The position numbers were made by a program, and so were the translations under genes. Below are positions 9,530 to 21,330 of a stretch of 64,000 nt of DNA, one piece after another. This DNA comes from Basidiobolus meristosporus CBS 931.73. Lineage: Eukaryota > Basidiobolomycota > Basidiobolomycetes > Basidiobolales > Basidiobolaceae. The notes under the pieces are model-generated. The model searched no databases. It had not been told where the DNA came from and saw nothing but the letters and a program-made list of their open reading frames with translations. Location of the stretch: NCBI GenBank assembly GCA_002104905.1, contig MCFE01000172.1, forward strand, positions 1 to 64,000. The letters run 5' to 3'. Position 1 is the first letter of the stretch. Each line of letters starts with the position of its first letter.

Positions 9530-10650
9530 ACCACACCAGTCTGATGTGTGTCCTTTCCTTTTGCAGTAGTTACAAAACAGGTTGCTGTTGTCTTTGTAGG
9601 GTTATGGGTACCTCCTTTGTTGGTTAACATTGCTTATTAAAGCATTTTCTTCTTCCTTCCTATTTACGCTTGAATTTCTTAATTCTTCATCCAGGAGCCT
9701 CCCATATACATAATTTAAGGTCAAATCTTCAGTTCTGGACTCTAGGGCTGATACAAGGCCCTGAAAACTGTCTGTCAGGCTATTCAGGATGGTAACTATC
9801 ACATCCTCATCAGTAGTTGGTATGCCCACAGATTCCATCTCATCTACCAGTAGGGTAATTCTGTTAATTAGATTTTTCATTTCTTCTCCTGGCAGCATCT
9901 TTGTAGTAAAGAATTTTTGTCTCAAATACATTTTCTTAGCAGCTGAACATGACTGGTAGGTGTCTTCTAATGCCTTCCAAGCATTCTTTGCTGTTTTTAC
10001 TCTTGAGCATTGAGTTGGCAATTTGTCTTTAACATTAAGGCAAATGCAGGATCCAAAGCAAAGTATACACCAAGAGGACAGGACAGCAACCTTGGGGCTG
10101 ATAACCTGTTGCAATATTCTGAGGAGTATTGGAAGTGATGTGGAGAACTAGAGGATTTACATGTTTTTCACTTGTAGATTTATTGATCAAAAGTATGATA
10201 TTTATACTTTTGATAAAGTAGAGCAAACAAACGTGTAGAGTTTGCTAAGGAAGGTCCCAGGAATATGTGTGCAAAGTTTGGGGGCTTTTGGACAACTTGG
10301 AGAAAGATCATAATCTGGGTACCTGATAATTTGGTGAAAATATTCTAAGTAAATCCCAACAAGAAATTTGGTCAGGACAAAAATGCCAATCAAGGAATAA
10401 GGTCTATGTGACTAAGTTAGTATGAATATTTTGGTGACAACTTAATAATTACAACACTTTGTTCTTTCTTCTGGTACTTTAAGGCTTCCTCTCCCATGTT
10501 TTTAGGAGGGCATTCTTCTCCCATGACAATATCCCAAAGCCCTCTTTCTTGTAGCAGCATCTTCATCTTCACCTTCCACACTTGGTAGTTAGATCCATCC
10601 AACTTTTCAGCAGAGTAAAGAATTCCACCTGTGAACATTCCAGAGAGTTT
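9530..10650 (-). pseudogene. Ty1/copia-type Gag relic, split by an LTR
   Basis: Three Gag pieces read in order on the minus strand. The N-terminal piece (10650-10457) has the EKLDGSNYQVWKVKMKMLLQ block typical of the copia Gag start. The UBN2-like core lies at about 10060-9640 (AWKALEDTYQSCSAAKKMYL; YGRLLDEELR). In a shifted frame at about 9578-9533 there is a CCHC zinc knuckle, CNYCKRKGHTSDWC, with exact C-x2-C-x4-H-x4-C spacing. A 350-bp LTR-like sequence (10107-10456) separates the first two pieces. No protease, integrase or reverse transcriptase was recognised, so the element is internally deleted. Confidence 0.8.
10107..10456 (-). repeat. LTR of the copia-like family (copy a, about 350 bp)
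   Basis: TGTTGC...TACAACA boundaries and a length of 350 bp match the solo LTR at 34089-34437, with shared blocks such as TATTGGAAGTGA, AAGGTCCCA and GTGCAAAGTTTGGGG. On the minus strand the sequence just after it reads GGTTATCAGCCCC, which could be a degenerate initiator-tRNA-Met-type primer-binding site. That would make this a 5' LTR rather than an insertion into the Gag. No matching 5-bp target duplication was seen. Confidence 0.65.
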
Positions 10651-10944
10651 GGGTAGTTTCACATAATGATTTATTGAATGCAAAAGTAGTATTTATACTT
10701 TTACATGGTCTTGGCATATCAGACACACAGATTATGTTTAGGAAGGTCCCAACAACATGTGCAAAGTTTGGGGCTGTTTGGACAACTTGTAGATTTCCAA
10801 TGCTCTGGGCACCTGATGTTTTGGTGAGAATATTCCAAGTGAATTCCAACAAGGAATTTGGTCAGAACTCTCTAAGATATGTAGATAATGATTTAAGTGA
10901 CTAGGTAAGATGAATATTTGGGTGCAATTATGAAATCTACAACA
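10651..10944 (-). repeat. LTR of the copia-like family (copy b, truncated)
   Basis: Similar over nearly its whole length to the LTR at 34089-34437 (TTTATTGAATGCAAAAGTAG, AAGGTCCCA, GAATTTGGTCAG, ending TACAACA at 10944). It lacks the first 50 bp or so and passes directly into the Gag N-terminal piece. Confidence 0.7.
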
Positions 10945-11616
10945 TCAGTGACTATGAGCTTGAGATTCATACTGGTAGATCATATTAGCCCAAGAACAAA
11001 CTACAATGTTTGTGGTTATGTTCCTGGAGGGGTCAAGAGAATCCCTCACTAGATGATATTGGGGACCATTTAAGCTACTGGCTTGCATTGTTGTACATGC
11101 AGCATCGCAGACTTGTCTGGAGGATAGAATCTTTGGGCTACCATGAAGCCATGTAATCCTTTGCGGCTTAATAGAGTTTGGGCGGAAATTTATATCCGGT
11201 AGAATACCAGGCAATTCAAAACAGTCTCCTCTGTTACTGTAAAAGCTGAGGCTAAATGAAAACCTGCCTATTGTATCAAAAGGAATCTATGATGATGATG
11301 ATGACGATGACGATATGCTTGCAGTGATATAGGGCCAGTACAGGTATCAGGAATGTCTCCAGTAAAGGAGGCATAAAGCGATGACACAGCATCATTCAGA
11401 TTCATGGTTTACATTCTTTTACGGATGGACAAACTGAGAAATTATATTGGTTAATTATTTGGAAATGGATTATTATATCTAATGGTTCAATTGTTGGAGG
11501 TAAAATGGCAATGGTTGATTGACGATGCATTAGCGTGAACAATCAGGGCTATGCATGCTGGTGCTACAAAATCAGGTGATGGTAATGCAAATACAGGAAA
11601 TGTTGACCATAGAAGC
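10945..11616. other. Intergenic spacer with a GAT microsatellite
   Basis: I see no gene here. The stretch includes a short (GAT/GAC)n tract near 11288-11312 and otherwise unremarkable sequence downstream of the sulfate permease stop codon, so it should contain that gene's 3' untranslated region and terminator. Confidence 0.5.
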
Positions 11617-14136
11617 TCACTGATCTACATGTATTTTGATTTGATCAGCTTCGACTATCCTTTGCTCGACTGTCTCATGAACCTCTTCGCCCTGTGGCTG
11701 ATACATTGGATGACCATGCTGGTCTATCATGATACATCTTAATGCGTCTCGGATGCTGAGGTGAAGGTACCGATGGGATTCTTCTGGACTATCGTCAGGA
11801 TGCTTGGTGATACCGGAAGGTTCAATACGTCGCAATACGTTTGACTTCAACCCAACGAAATGCAACTCAAAGCCTCGATTACCAGCGTAGTCGCTCAGTT
11901 GCGCTTTCAAATCTAGCAGCCACTGCAACCCCGCATAGTCCACATGGTTGACTCCGCTGAAATCCAGTATCACTGCTCGAAGGGTTGGGAATCCTTTATC
12001 AAAGAATTTTTTATCCGGCCCCTCTGGTAGGTTTGTCGAACGAGCGTTCACGCTGTGTACGGACTTGTCCCGATCATCATCCGGGTAAGGGAATGCGTTG
12101 GCAGGCAACCTCGGGGTGAAGAAGTTCCTTACCCGCCGAATGCGGGCATCTCGATCGTCTGACCAGTTTCTTTCGGACCATGAGGCGGCGATTTTCTCGG
12201 ATGGATCAGTTGCGAAATAGGTCGCGTTGAGCACCTTGTTCTTGAAATACTCTCCGTTCAGAAAGGTGATCGACTCGGAGAATCTGAATATAACCACTCC
12301 TGGTGGCGCGGGGTATGTGGCCCAATCACTGGACCATCTATCTACATAGATATCCGTGTCATCGACCGCTTGTCCTAGCATTTGCCATTTGGGTCGGGCA
12401 ATTCGATGGAGACTGACGATCAAGGAAAATCCTGCTGCTACACCAATGCCTGTTTGTATATTGGTGAATATGGTCACCAGGAAGGCTAACAGACAGGCAA
12501 GCGTGTCTGTCTCTAGAGATTCCGATTGCACAATCAGTACATGTATACAAGGCCAGTTCGCACGCAATTGCCTTTGCTCTGGAGAAACCACTTACTTTGG
12601 ATCCGCCATAACTCTCTGTATACCTTGTATCCACATATCAACGGAATGATATTGACGATAATCACGGATGCGAGCGTTGCCTTAGGGACGTAGTATAAAA
12701 CTGGTGGCAAGAAGTTGATGCTAAGCATGACAATGAGACTGGAAAGAATTCCGCTGGCTGGGGTCTTGACACCTGATTGGGATATCACAGCTGAGCGCGA
12801 CAAGGCTCCCGTCACCGGGTATGCGCTGAAGAAACTGTTTGCAATATTACAAACCCCCAAGGCCAACATCTCCTGACTACTATCAACCTTGTAATGGTTT
12901 AGGCGAGCTGAAATCACAACATGATGTAATCATTAGCACAGGTTCTTGTAACAACGGATTCAAGGGAAACGTCAACATCCAGTGGACGTACCGTAGGTTC
13001 TAGCACCAGATATGTGCTCCATGACTGCCACTAAAACAGCCACCGCAGCTGGAACAATGACCTCTGAGGCGAAACCACTGTCCAAGCGGGGGATCGCTGG
13101 ATTAGGAAAGCCCTTTGGGATGTTACCAACTACAGTGATCACCCCGCTACCCTGGGCCTTGAACACTATGAACGCAAGTAGGGTGTAGATGATGACCACA
13201 ATTGCAGTACGTCCAATCCCTATCATCTTGATTGCGGGGTGGACGTGGCTGAATCTGTTTGCAAGCCGCTTGAGAATCATCATCATGGCTATCCCACTGA
13301 ACCCAACCAGTGCGTCTTGCCACCGGGTTCTACCCAGAGCGCTGATGATTGCCCTGAGAACATCGATAAGTGGGCCTTGAGCCTTGACACCAGCCATTCC
13401 CAAGAGGGATGGAATCTGCAGGTATGGGAATGTTGTTAGGTAGATCCTACGGGATACTCGGCCTATGGAACACCTTCGAGCACCATTTGCCATCCACATT
13501 GAGCACTTACCTGGCTGAAGAAAATCGTTACTGCGGCGCCAGCTGTGAATCCTTTAGTGACCGGGATAGAGATGAGGTCAAGTATAATCCCGAGCTTCAA
13601 GATTCCCATGCCCAGAAGGATGCATCCCGAGAAAAAAGACATCGTGATGGCGCACTGAACCGGGTCTAATCCTTTGGCAACAAGCGAATCCAGTGTGATC
13701 CCGATGTAAAGAGAAAGCACTGCAGAGGGACCCATGGAAATATCTCGAGAGGTCCCGAAGAAGCAATACAAGGCCGTTCCAACAAAGCTAGAGTAGAGGC
13801 CATACTGAAGTGGAACCGTGGCGAGTTGTGCGTATGCCAAAGCCTAAAAACGCCCGGAAAACGTTGGTTAGCCCCTATGTAACGGAGAAGGTCTCATTCG
13901 CGTAGGGAAGGGAGTGTTTCTTTGGTGTGCGTGGTAACAAATCAAACTCATGCCAACGCCCATACCTGTGGAACAATCAAGATACCGATGGTTAGTCCAG
14001 CCACCACATCACCCATAAGCCATTTTTTGTTGTAATGCGGAGCCCAAGATGCGAACGGAAAGAGGCGTCGGGCAATATTTGCTGCATTGAATTCTCTAGC
14101 TTCAACAACCTCCTGTATGAATTCGGGGACTTTCAT
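11617..14136 (-). CDS. SulP/SLC26-family sulfate permease
   Basis: Five exons give 711 aa: 14136-13966, 13843-13511, 13415-12992, 12907-12596, 12512-11617; phases agree at every junction. The protein is a plasma-membrane anion transporter of the sulfate permease family. The N-terminal signature is clear (VPQALAYAQLATVPLQYGLY, residues about 55-74), followed by many hydrophobic membrane segments to about residue 430. A cytoplasmic STAS domain occupies roughly residues 450-690, with the core VILDFSGVNHVDYAGLQWL. Length and domain order match fungal sulfate permeases (about 700-850 aa). Whether the substrate is sulfate or another anion cannot be read from the sequence. The start is the first in-frame ATG before the conserved LFPFASWAPHYN block. 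Confidence 0.93.
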
Positions 14137-15839
14137 CCTTGACCGAGTTCTTTTTGGTTACGAAGGAGCGAATGTAAAGAGTGCCACTGAATGTAAGGGA
14201 GATCGTACTACTGCTGTCGTACTCCGGAAAGGGACTAAATGCCTCGATAAGAACGATCCAAGTCACACTTCACCAGCCGTCTCAACATCCAAATATATAT
14301 TCATTTGCACTTGTAAACATTCACCCGGAATTTACACAGAACCCAAGCCCCTGTAATTCAATTGTATTCCATCCCTTCTAACCTGCCACTTTAGGCCACA
14401 ATTGGTACTGCCCTACTCCATAATTATAGGCTCGAAAAAGCAGGCATAGTAACTTGATTCTTATTGTGTAAATATATGGCTTAATCACATGAACCCAGGG
14501 GATTAGATATGAAACACTGACTTCAACATCCAAAGCAAAGGCCTATATTACTCGACCAATGGAAGACGGGGCTGCGTTCACCATCCGTAGCACATTAGCT
14601 AACGGTCAGTTCCATCCACTCCTGATCTGCTCACAGTAGCACCAGATACGTGAGTAGGGATGCGGGACATTCGAAGAAAAGGCGTAAGGGAAACCCCACG
14701 GCCACCAGAAGCACGTAGGCCATTGGGAACAAGCTTGATGGCGAGAAGCCAAATAGAAGCGAAAGGGCAAGCATCTGTGAGATACCAGTCTACGGGTGAC
14801 AAGGCTGAGCCTACGTAGGTTTCTGGGCCATATTTGGGATTCGTCGGTAAACATCATCCCCTTCTATGCCTACACAAAGCGGAACAACATGGCTCGAATC
14901 AACCGGCAAATCTTGTTCTCGAGCAGAGAGCATATGGCTGTTTCAAAACTACTGCGCCTAGTTGGTAATGGGCTGATCGATCATTTGCCATGTTTCTTCG
15001 TACTAAGACGCTGGGCTGGTGCCTTGCAAATCAATAAAGAGTGAGGATTGGCATACCTACTATTGCTCAGATAGTTCTGGATGAGGATTCACCGAGTATC
15101 CAGAGGCCAAATTCAGCAGGATAAGAATGCTACGCTCATACAACGATTGCTACCCGGTTGTAATCAAGTTTGATATTCCATCAGCTCCTTGGTTTACCGC
15201 TTGGATGTCAAGGTATCTGCCCTTGTTAGGATCGGGGAATGACGCAATTCATTAAACAGCCTGATTCCCACTGATTATGGGTCTTTCGTCGAGTACCACA
15301 CCAGCAGATATGGTTTGCTCATGAGACTATCGATCGAAGATAAAGCCTATTACATGGCTCATTTGGACAAATCTAAGCCCAATCTGACATCTTGACGTCA
15401 CCCCATATCTTGTATGCATGTTGGTTATGTGCGCGCTACCTGCATGTTTCAATATGTGTTGGTTCTGAATCGATTTCTGCAAGGGCGGTACTCTGTAACA
15501 TTGGTACTTGGAAGTCGTACTCATGGATGTCTTCAACTGTGTATGGATTTGGTAGCCATATCACGCCCACGATCATATTCAAATAGGATATTTGGAACCG
15601 CATCTATTGACGTATTTGATGCCCCCCTCATCAATAGACTTCCTGGTTCAAACGAAACCACTTCACTATCGCTCCAATGAGTGCTGACCCCGCACGTCAA
15701 ATGAACAACGGCTTCGAATGACTATCCGAACACCTGCCCCACATTAAGCAATCTGGCACAAGCGAACTCGTAGCTTGAGAGAAATGGATTTCTAGACACT
15801 TTATTGATAAACGAAACCAGCTCCAACCAAGTGGAATGC
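14137..15839. other. Intergenic region between the sulfate permease and eL34
   Basis: I find no gene in these 1.7 kb. It should contain the promoter of the minus-strand sulfate permease (near 14137-14600) and the 3' end of eL34 (near 15790-15839). The short open frames in it overlap one another on both strands, show no family resemblance and look like chance. Confidence 0.5.
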
Positions 15840-16237
15840 TTAGTTTTTGCCGGATTGGGACTTGATAACCTTCTTCACAATCTTCTGTTCTTCAATAAGG
15901 AAGGCACGGACAATACGTTCACGGACACAGTGGCCACAGCGACTGCCACCATAGGCACGTTGCACAGTCTTTTGACGCTTGGAGATACGGGCGTACTCAC
16001 GGGGACGAAGGGCAGGGACCTATGTTGATGACCGTTAGAAACCTGGGGGTGACACGACATATTCTAAGGCCCACGTACACCAGCGAGGGCAGATCCGCAA
16101 TCACCGCAACGAGGAGCGCTGCCGGGCTTCTTCTCGTGCAAGTAGGTAAGCTTGCCACCGGGAGTCTTGACGATTCTCACACGGTTGGACTTTGTGTTGT
16201 AAGAAAGACGACGACGGTATGTGACACGTTGAGCCAT
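15840..16237 (-). CDS. RPL34: 60S ribosomal protein eL34
   Basis: Two exons (16237-16079 and 16019-15840) separated by a 59-nt GT-AG intron encode 112 aa, close to the usual 115-120. The start [18 protein letters not shown] is diagnostic of eL34, a component of the large ribosomal subunit. Zinc-binding Cys pairs are present (CGDC at about 45-48 and CGHC near residue 84). The C-terminus is basic ([11 protein letters not shown]), as expected for an rRNA-binding protein. The short 5' intergenic region is shared with the divergent RPA3 gene. Confidence 0.97.
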
Positions 16238-16792
16238 TGTGACAGCTACTATTAGTTGGAAAGCATATTAGCTCATCGGGATTGCAAGGCGGATTGCTGG
16301 AGATTCGTCTGTGTGAATGGATGGATTCAACCAAGCAATAGATATATAGGTCGCAACAAACTTCTCGTGTGGGGAGATTAAGGCGACGTGTAAAACCTAA
16401 CACAACTGGCACTCCAACAATGCTGAAAACGCGAAACCCTTTACGTACCTGTTGAGTATTTCAACTGGATGTAGTCAAAAGGAAGAGCCTAACCGCATAC
16501 AAACTTCCCTTTTGTATTCACCTTGGACATCCCTTCGAATTCGAGCACTTCTCTCGCTGGTGATTGGCTGCTGGGGCCCCTTTTTCGAGATTCCCTTTTT
16601 TTTACTTTGATTCACTTGAACATTTCCCAATGCCGGCGCCCGTCAAGTGGCGTCAGCCAACAAACATCAGAGAATGGCTGAAGCCAATGACACGCAAATC
16701 CCATACAGATAAACAAAACATTGCCCGATTCAATCCGTACACTTGTTTCTTTGACAACCTCGTTCTACCTGCTCAACGTACTAATCACCACA
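16238..16792. promoter_or_regulatory. Divergent intergenic promoter region, eL34 / RPA3
   Basis: The two start codons point away from each other across 555 bp, so promoters for both genes must lie here or in 5' introns. I see no certain TATA box or named ribosomal-protein promoter element. The call rests on gene arrangement only. Confidence 0.5.
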
Positions 16793-17104
16793 ATGGATAA
16801 ACCAACACCACGCATAAACTCCTCCATGCTTGGGCAACACACCAACAAGACCGTTCGCATCGTCGGTAAAGTGATGCAGCTACAGGAGGGCAGTGCCTTG
16901 ATCGAATCCTCTGATCATGGCCAGATCAGCGTCAGCCTGAATCCCGGCACCACCTTCTCCACACCATATGTAGAGATCATCGGGATCGTTCAGCAGGATC
17001 TCTCCGTCCAGGAGCTTACGTCTTCCGGTTTCGGAGAAAACTTTGACCTAGACAACTACAATTCGCTTGTCGAGCTATCCAGAAAGTACACGGAAATCTT
17101 TTAG
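16793..17104 (+). CDS. RPA3: Replication protein A 14-kDa subunit (RPA3-like)
   Basis: A 103-aa single OB-fold protein without introns. The order RINSSMLGQHTNKTVRIVGK, then a strand-rich segment VSLNPGTTFSTPYVEIIGIV and the C-terminal helix YNSLVELSRKYTEIF match the RPA3/Ssb3 family. This is the smallest subunit of the heterotrimeric single-strand DNA-binding complex used in replication, repair and recombination; its C-terminal helix makes the trimer core with RPA1 and RPA2. I chose the ATG at 16793 because the family starts just before this block. An upstream in-frame ATG at 16721 would add 24 residues without family character. Confidence 0.87.
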   Translation: MDKPTPRINSSMLGQHTNKTVRIVGKVMQLQEGSALIESSDHGQISVSLNPGTTFSTPYVEIIGIVQQDLSVQELTSSGFGENFDLDNYNSLVELSRKYTEIF

Positions 17105-17699
17105 AGTTTTCGCAGGAAACTATATATAAACCTATTGAACCCAACCTATGCATCTTGTTTTTTCTGGTTTACTGCTGCGCTGGAAGTGGTTGGTTTTCTT
17201 CAAGGCCACCACTTGCCAAGGTCCCTCGATGGCGTTGCAGTGGTTTTTGAACTCTAGGCTTCGCTGGTTTGTTTCTTACTTGTGTACTGTGCGAGGGTCT
17301 TTAACGCTTCTTTCATGAAAACATATGGTCATGGTAGCTACGGGTGTGAACAACGAGGTATTCACTATTGGAGCAGTGTTGCTTTATGAGCCTTCCATGA
17401 GCAGCCATACAGATACCTCTACAGAATACAGGCTCATTTAAGTGTTGGATTCCTTGGACTCGTATATTGAGAACAGATGCATATTTTTATTAATCTACAG
17501 TACAAAAGGTAAAATCAATGGACCAAGAGAAAGAACGCAAATCGAGGAGAGCAGGCGCCTAATTTACAAGCCAAGGCGACCTGAGCGTGAAGGAAATTCT
17601 GAGCCATATTATCTCTGCAACGCCTTTGGGGGAGAAGAGGCGGCCAAACATTGTACCTGTGATGCAGGACTGGGCTCGCGTATTAATCACCCAGCCAAT
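17105..17699. other. Convergent 3' intergenic region, RPA3 / TFIIA
   Basis: Both neighbouring genes end here, so the 595 bp should hold two 3' untranslated regions. There is no coding signal. No clear shared terminator structure is visible. Confidence 0.5.
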
Positions 17700-18996
17700 T
17701 TACCATTCGAAGTCACCACTGGCTTTTTGGAACAAATATTCCTTTCCGTTGATGAACATAATCCCATCTTTTAGCACGCATTTCCATTTGTTTTTCGTAC
17801 GGGTGACCTTATCATATTGACATAGTACGATGTGATCCACTTCTCTACCGTCTTCTCCGCACCCGTCTTCATCTGTGTCATCCAGATCGGAATTGATGGC
17901 GTCTTCGAGGTTGTAATCATGAGCGGCTTCATCTTGGGGATCGTCAGTCTCTCCTCCATCAACCTGAGGGATCTGTTGCGGGGATCTGGGCCAGATCTGG
18001 GAAATCAGAACTTCATCCACCTCCTTGGTCAAGGTAAGTCAGGGCGGATATATGGCTGGCAGTAGTATATATCACTTACCTGAGGATTCATGTATGGCGG
18101 GCCATCAGTTTGTGGAATATTTGCACCCAATCTTTGATCTGCGAAGGATGACAACTGGTTATGATTTGCTCTAGTCAAAGTAAGAATCGGCTAATTGCTC
18201 ACCACTTCCGGGAGGAAGTATGAAGGATTCACAGTAAGAGGTAACTGGTGTCTGGCCAAGCCAAGAGTCATTGGCAAGTTCAGCCTGCGGCGTCAAAGTT
18301 TCCATACTCAACGACTGCAACAATGCAGATATCCATGGGCAGATGCTACGATACCTGATAGGTTTGCGATGCACGTACGCTATTACCGAGTCCAAGGCCA
18401 TTGCTAGCCGACGCTAATGCCGCTGTATCGTAGGAGTATTGCTGGTACTGTTGTTCGTACGGATACTGCTATGAAGTGTCAACCCAAGTCATGTGTGGAG
18501 TAGGGCTGACCATGGCATACCTCCTGACCTTTATTGGATATAGGCGAACGCTGCTCGATGGATTCATCGGGGTTACTCGACCCATCAACATAGGCACTAG
18601 CATATCCCTGAGTCGCCGAAGCTTTGAGATTAGGAGCCCCAACATTGGCGATTTTGGTTTCCCATGACTATAGAACATATTTGTAATAGGTCACAAATAA
18701 CACAGGGTATTTTCCAACATACCCATTGTAGACTCTGGAGGATCGATTCATCAACGCCAACCTCCTCGAAGTCTCGCTGGACAGTGGTTATGACGTCGTC
18801 AATGATGTGTCTGTAGACACTGGCCTTGGATTATGGGAGAAAGATTAGCTTCGCCGGTTTGGTTTGAAATAGAACAGATGGCTACGAGGTTCACAAAGCC
18901 CATTGCCTTCACTTGGCGACTAAACTTCACGTAAATAAGACCACAAATAGTTGGCCTGTAGCGTAGCCAACTACGTACCACGATACTGCTTGACAT
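17700..18996 (-). CDS. TOA1: Transcription initiation factor IIA large subunit (TFIIA alpha/beta)
   Basis: Seven exons give 281 aa, in phase throughout: 18996-18979, 18824-18723, 18667-18521, 18468-18355, 18284-18203, 18138-18080, 18023-17700. The first exon is only 18 nt (MSSSIV). The N-terminal helical domain (SVYRHIIDDVITTVQRDFEE, about residues 8-27) and the C-terminal barrel (NIVL-type VLCQYDKVTRTKNKWKC, then LKDGIMFINGKEYLF) are the two conserved ends of TOA1. They are separated by a Gln/Tyr/Ser-rich linker and an acidic stretch (DAINSDLDDTDED). With the small subunit it stabilises TBP on the TATA element for RNA polymerase II. Length matches yeast Toa1 (286 aa). Confidence 0.95.
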
Positions 18997-19051
18997 AGCA
19001 ATCTATGTTTAATATGCGCGCGACGGAATCCCTACTTATCCCAGCCTTCCG

Positions 19052-19339
19052 TTAAGAAACTATACTGTATCCAGGAAGATACCAAGCAACGAGGCAAATG
19101 AAGGAGCGTATCAACCAAACACGTTTTCGTAAATCTTCAGCTTGCGCCTGAACTGACCGGACTATTTTGATAACTTCCGCCGGCCAATATTCAGATACTA
19201 GATTTTCTGCTCCATAATCGAGAGCTTCTTGGTATTTGAGGGGATTGATGGTCCACTTCCTGATCTCCAGTTTGACTTGGAGAGATTTTGCGACGAACAT
19301 TAGTCCCATCAGGCCCCACTGAGACACTTCTCTCTTCAT
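19052..19339 (-). CDS. Small ORF upstream of TFIIA, doubtful
   Basis: A 95-codon frame with an ATG start. The middle (WTINPLKYQEALDYGAENLV) could be helical, and the C-terminus is hydrophobic. I recognise no family and see no paired exon. It lies on the TFIIA strand 55 bp upstream of that start, where the TFIIA promoter or 5' leader should be, which argues against an independent gene. Confidence 0.2.
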   Translation of the reverse strand: MKREVSQWGLMGLMFVAKSLQVKLEIRKWTINPLKYQEALDYGAENLVSEYWPAEVIKIVRSVQAQAEDLRKRVWLIRSFICLVAWYLPGYSIVS

Positions 19340-20503
19340 ACGATCAGGTATTTAACCTCAACTAAGGATGCAGACAAGTTGAGACAGCTGATAAGAAACC
19401 TGATGATCAGAGTGAATCAGTGAACTTTGCATTCTGGGCAATTAGTTGATTTCAAATAGACGGGTTCGAGAGGCGTCGGGTTTGGTGGCGTTGTGCAATC
19501 TCTGGCTTTCGCCCTACATTGACTGATTGTCTACGGAGGCGGGGAATCAGCAGGAATCCCGGACATCCTGTTGATGATGTACGAATACGTCTTCACCCTT
19601 CAGCGCTCAGGATGAATAGCCAGTCGCAGTGCCATGACCATTCAGTATAGTTACCTGAAGCCAGCTTGATCAGTCATGGAATATCCTGGCTAATCTACAG
19701 ATAAGCAGAAGGGAATCCTCAGTGCATAATCAATTCTGAGCGCCACATACGGTGTCAGATGTATGGATAATCTCTTCATTTAATAGCCTCTAATTATTCA
19801 CTCATTCAACTTGGTGAAGTTCCCGTGATGAAGACCCTTGCGAGTTACTCGCTAGTGTGACTTCAAATAGCACATGGTGTGTTGGTCATCAGTAGTGTTC
19901 ACCAAGTATGGAATGCGACTGAAGAGCCTAATGCCTTTGCAGCACCTTGGTAAACATTTCCGACTCAGTCAACGGTTATTACGGACCCGTCGTCAGCCAC
20001 TTCAATGGAATGCGCAGCGATGATTTGTTCTGGTGACTTGGCCGTGAGATTATCAGCCTACAGAAATTTGCAGGTGTTTTCATCCATCTCAAGTCGCACG
20101 CATCTCGAACTTGAGTGGATACCCGGCTACAGCTAACGCAGGCTCATGGTGGAGACTAAGATGAGGGGTTTTGGATTGAATGCGCCTTCTGTGGATTCCA
20201 CCAAACATAGGCTGGGCATAGATAATCTGTGGGGTTGGGAGACGCCCTTACTCTTCAATGATATCGATCCCATATCACGGATGACGGACAAGATTATCGT
20301 GCGGTCAGCATATCTTTGTCAAAACAAGTACCACCTTACTGTGGCTTCGTTGGATGGATATTCGTTTACGACGATGAAGCGAACCTTTAAATACCAAGAA
20401 CCATCCCACTTCCATCAATCAATCTGCTTAAACTTGCCAACCTTTCACCACGACCAACCAAGCAATCCAGCCTATTAGAGATCACCAAGCCAAGCACACT
20501 CTA
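19340..20503. other. Intergenic region before the aminotransferase pseudogene
   Basis: No supported gene. A 110-codon open frame at 20146-20478 has no family resemblance. A TTTAAATA sequence near 20386-20393, about 110 bp before the pseudogene's first coding segment, may be what is left of its TATA box. Confidence 0.4.
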
Positions 20504-20506
20504 TGT

Positions 20507-21330
20507 ATGATTCCAGGTACGTAGCTTCCTCCACATCTGGCTGCCCCCAGCGACTCTAACATGTCTTTTGATCTAGGCCCTATTGAGTTTCACGAGGATG
20601 TCCTTGAGGCCATGACTGTCGGTGCGACCTCTCATGTTGATCCTGAATTTATCCATATTTTCGGAAAACCCATCGAGATGGTTCGCAAGGTGGTGCTTTC
20701 CAAGAATGCTCGGCCATTCATCGTTGCCGGATCAGGCACCCTTGGTTGGGATATGGTGGCCACCAACCTCGTCAAGTCCGGTGAAAACGCTCTGGTCATT
20801 AGTAATGGCTACTTTGGAGACAAATTCGGACTTTGCCTTCAAAACTACGGCGCAAACGACACCTTTCTTCATTCCAGCACGCCTGGAGATCACCCTAGCC
20901 TCGAAGCCATCGAGCGAGAGCTTCTCCTGAAGCAATACAAGCTGATCACCGTCACTCATGTCGATACCTCCACTGGGGTTTTGTCTGATATCGCTGGGAT
21001 CGGTCGCCTGGTCCACCAGAAATTCCCGGAAACCTTGGTGGTTGCAGACGGAGTCTGCTCCGTTGGGTGCGAGGAAATTAAGTTCAATGACTTTGGCTTG
21101 GATATCGTTCTGACTGGCTCCCAGAAGGCCCTGGGCGCCCGCCAGGTTGATCGATCGTTGTTGCTTCTCACCGGGCTATCCAAGCCTTCAAGTGTCGAAA
21201 GTCCCTGCTAGCTGTTATGCCGGCTGGAACCGGTGGATTCCGATCATGCAGGGTTATGAGTCTCGTAAACCAACCTACTTCACCACTCCAACTGTCGAGC
21301 TGGTGATGGCACTGAATGTTAGCTTGAAGC
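20507..21330 (+). pseudogene. Alanine-glyoxylate aminotransferase (AGXT/AGX1-like) pseudogene
   Basis: A first exon ending MIPG (to 20516) splices to 20577, giving the family's MIPGPIEF start. The PLP-enzyme frame is then intact for about 200 residues, including HVDTSTGVLSD, VADGVCSVG and the cofactor lysine in TGSQKALGA. After ALGA the frame is lost: the expected PPG segment appears in another frame followed by TGA, and the next block (SCYAGWNRWIPIMQGYE...KPTYFTTPTVEL) is in a third frame. Similarity stops at about 21330, leaving out roughly the last third of a 380-aa enzyme. Two frameshifts, a stop and a 3' truncation argue for a decayed copy of a class V aminotransferase that makes glycine from glyoxylate and alanine. 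Confidence 0.85.

Noticed and set aside
15875-16255. Alternative plus-strand frames over the eL34 locus
   Set aside because: They are shadows; the minus strand gives a complete eL34 with both zinc-binding Cys pairs.
20146-20478. 110-codon plus-strand ORF upstream of the aminotransferase pseudogene
   Set aside because: No recognisable motif, no splice partners; it lies where the promoter of the former gene should be.
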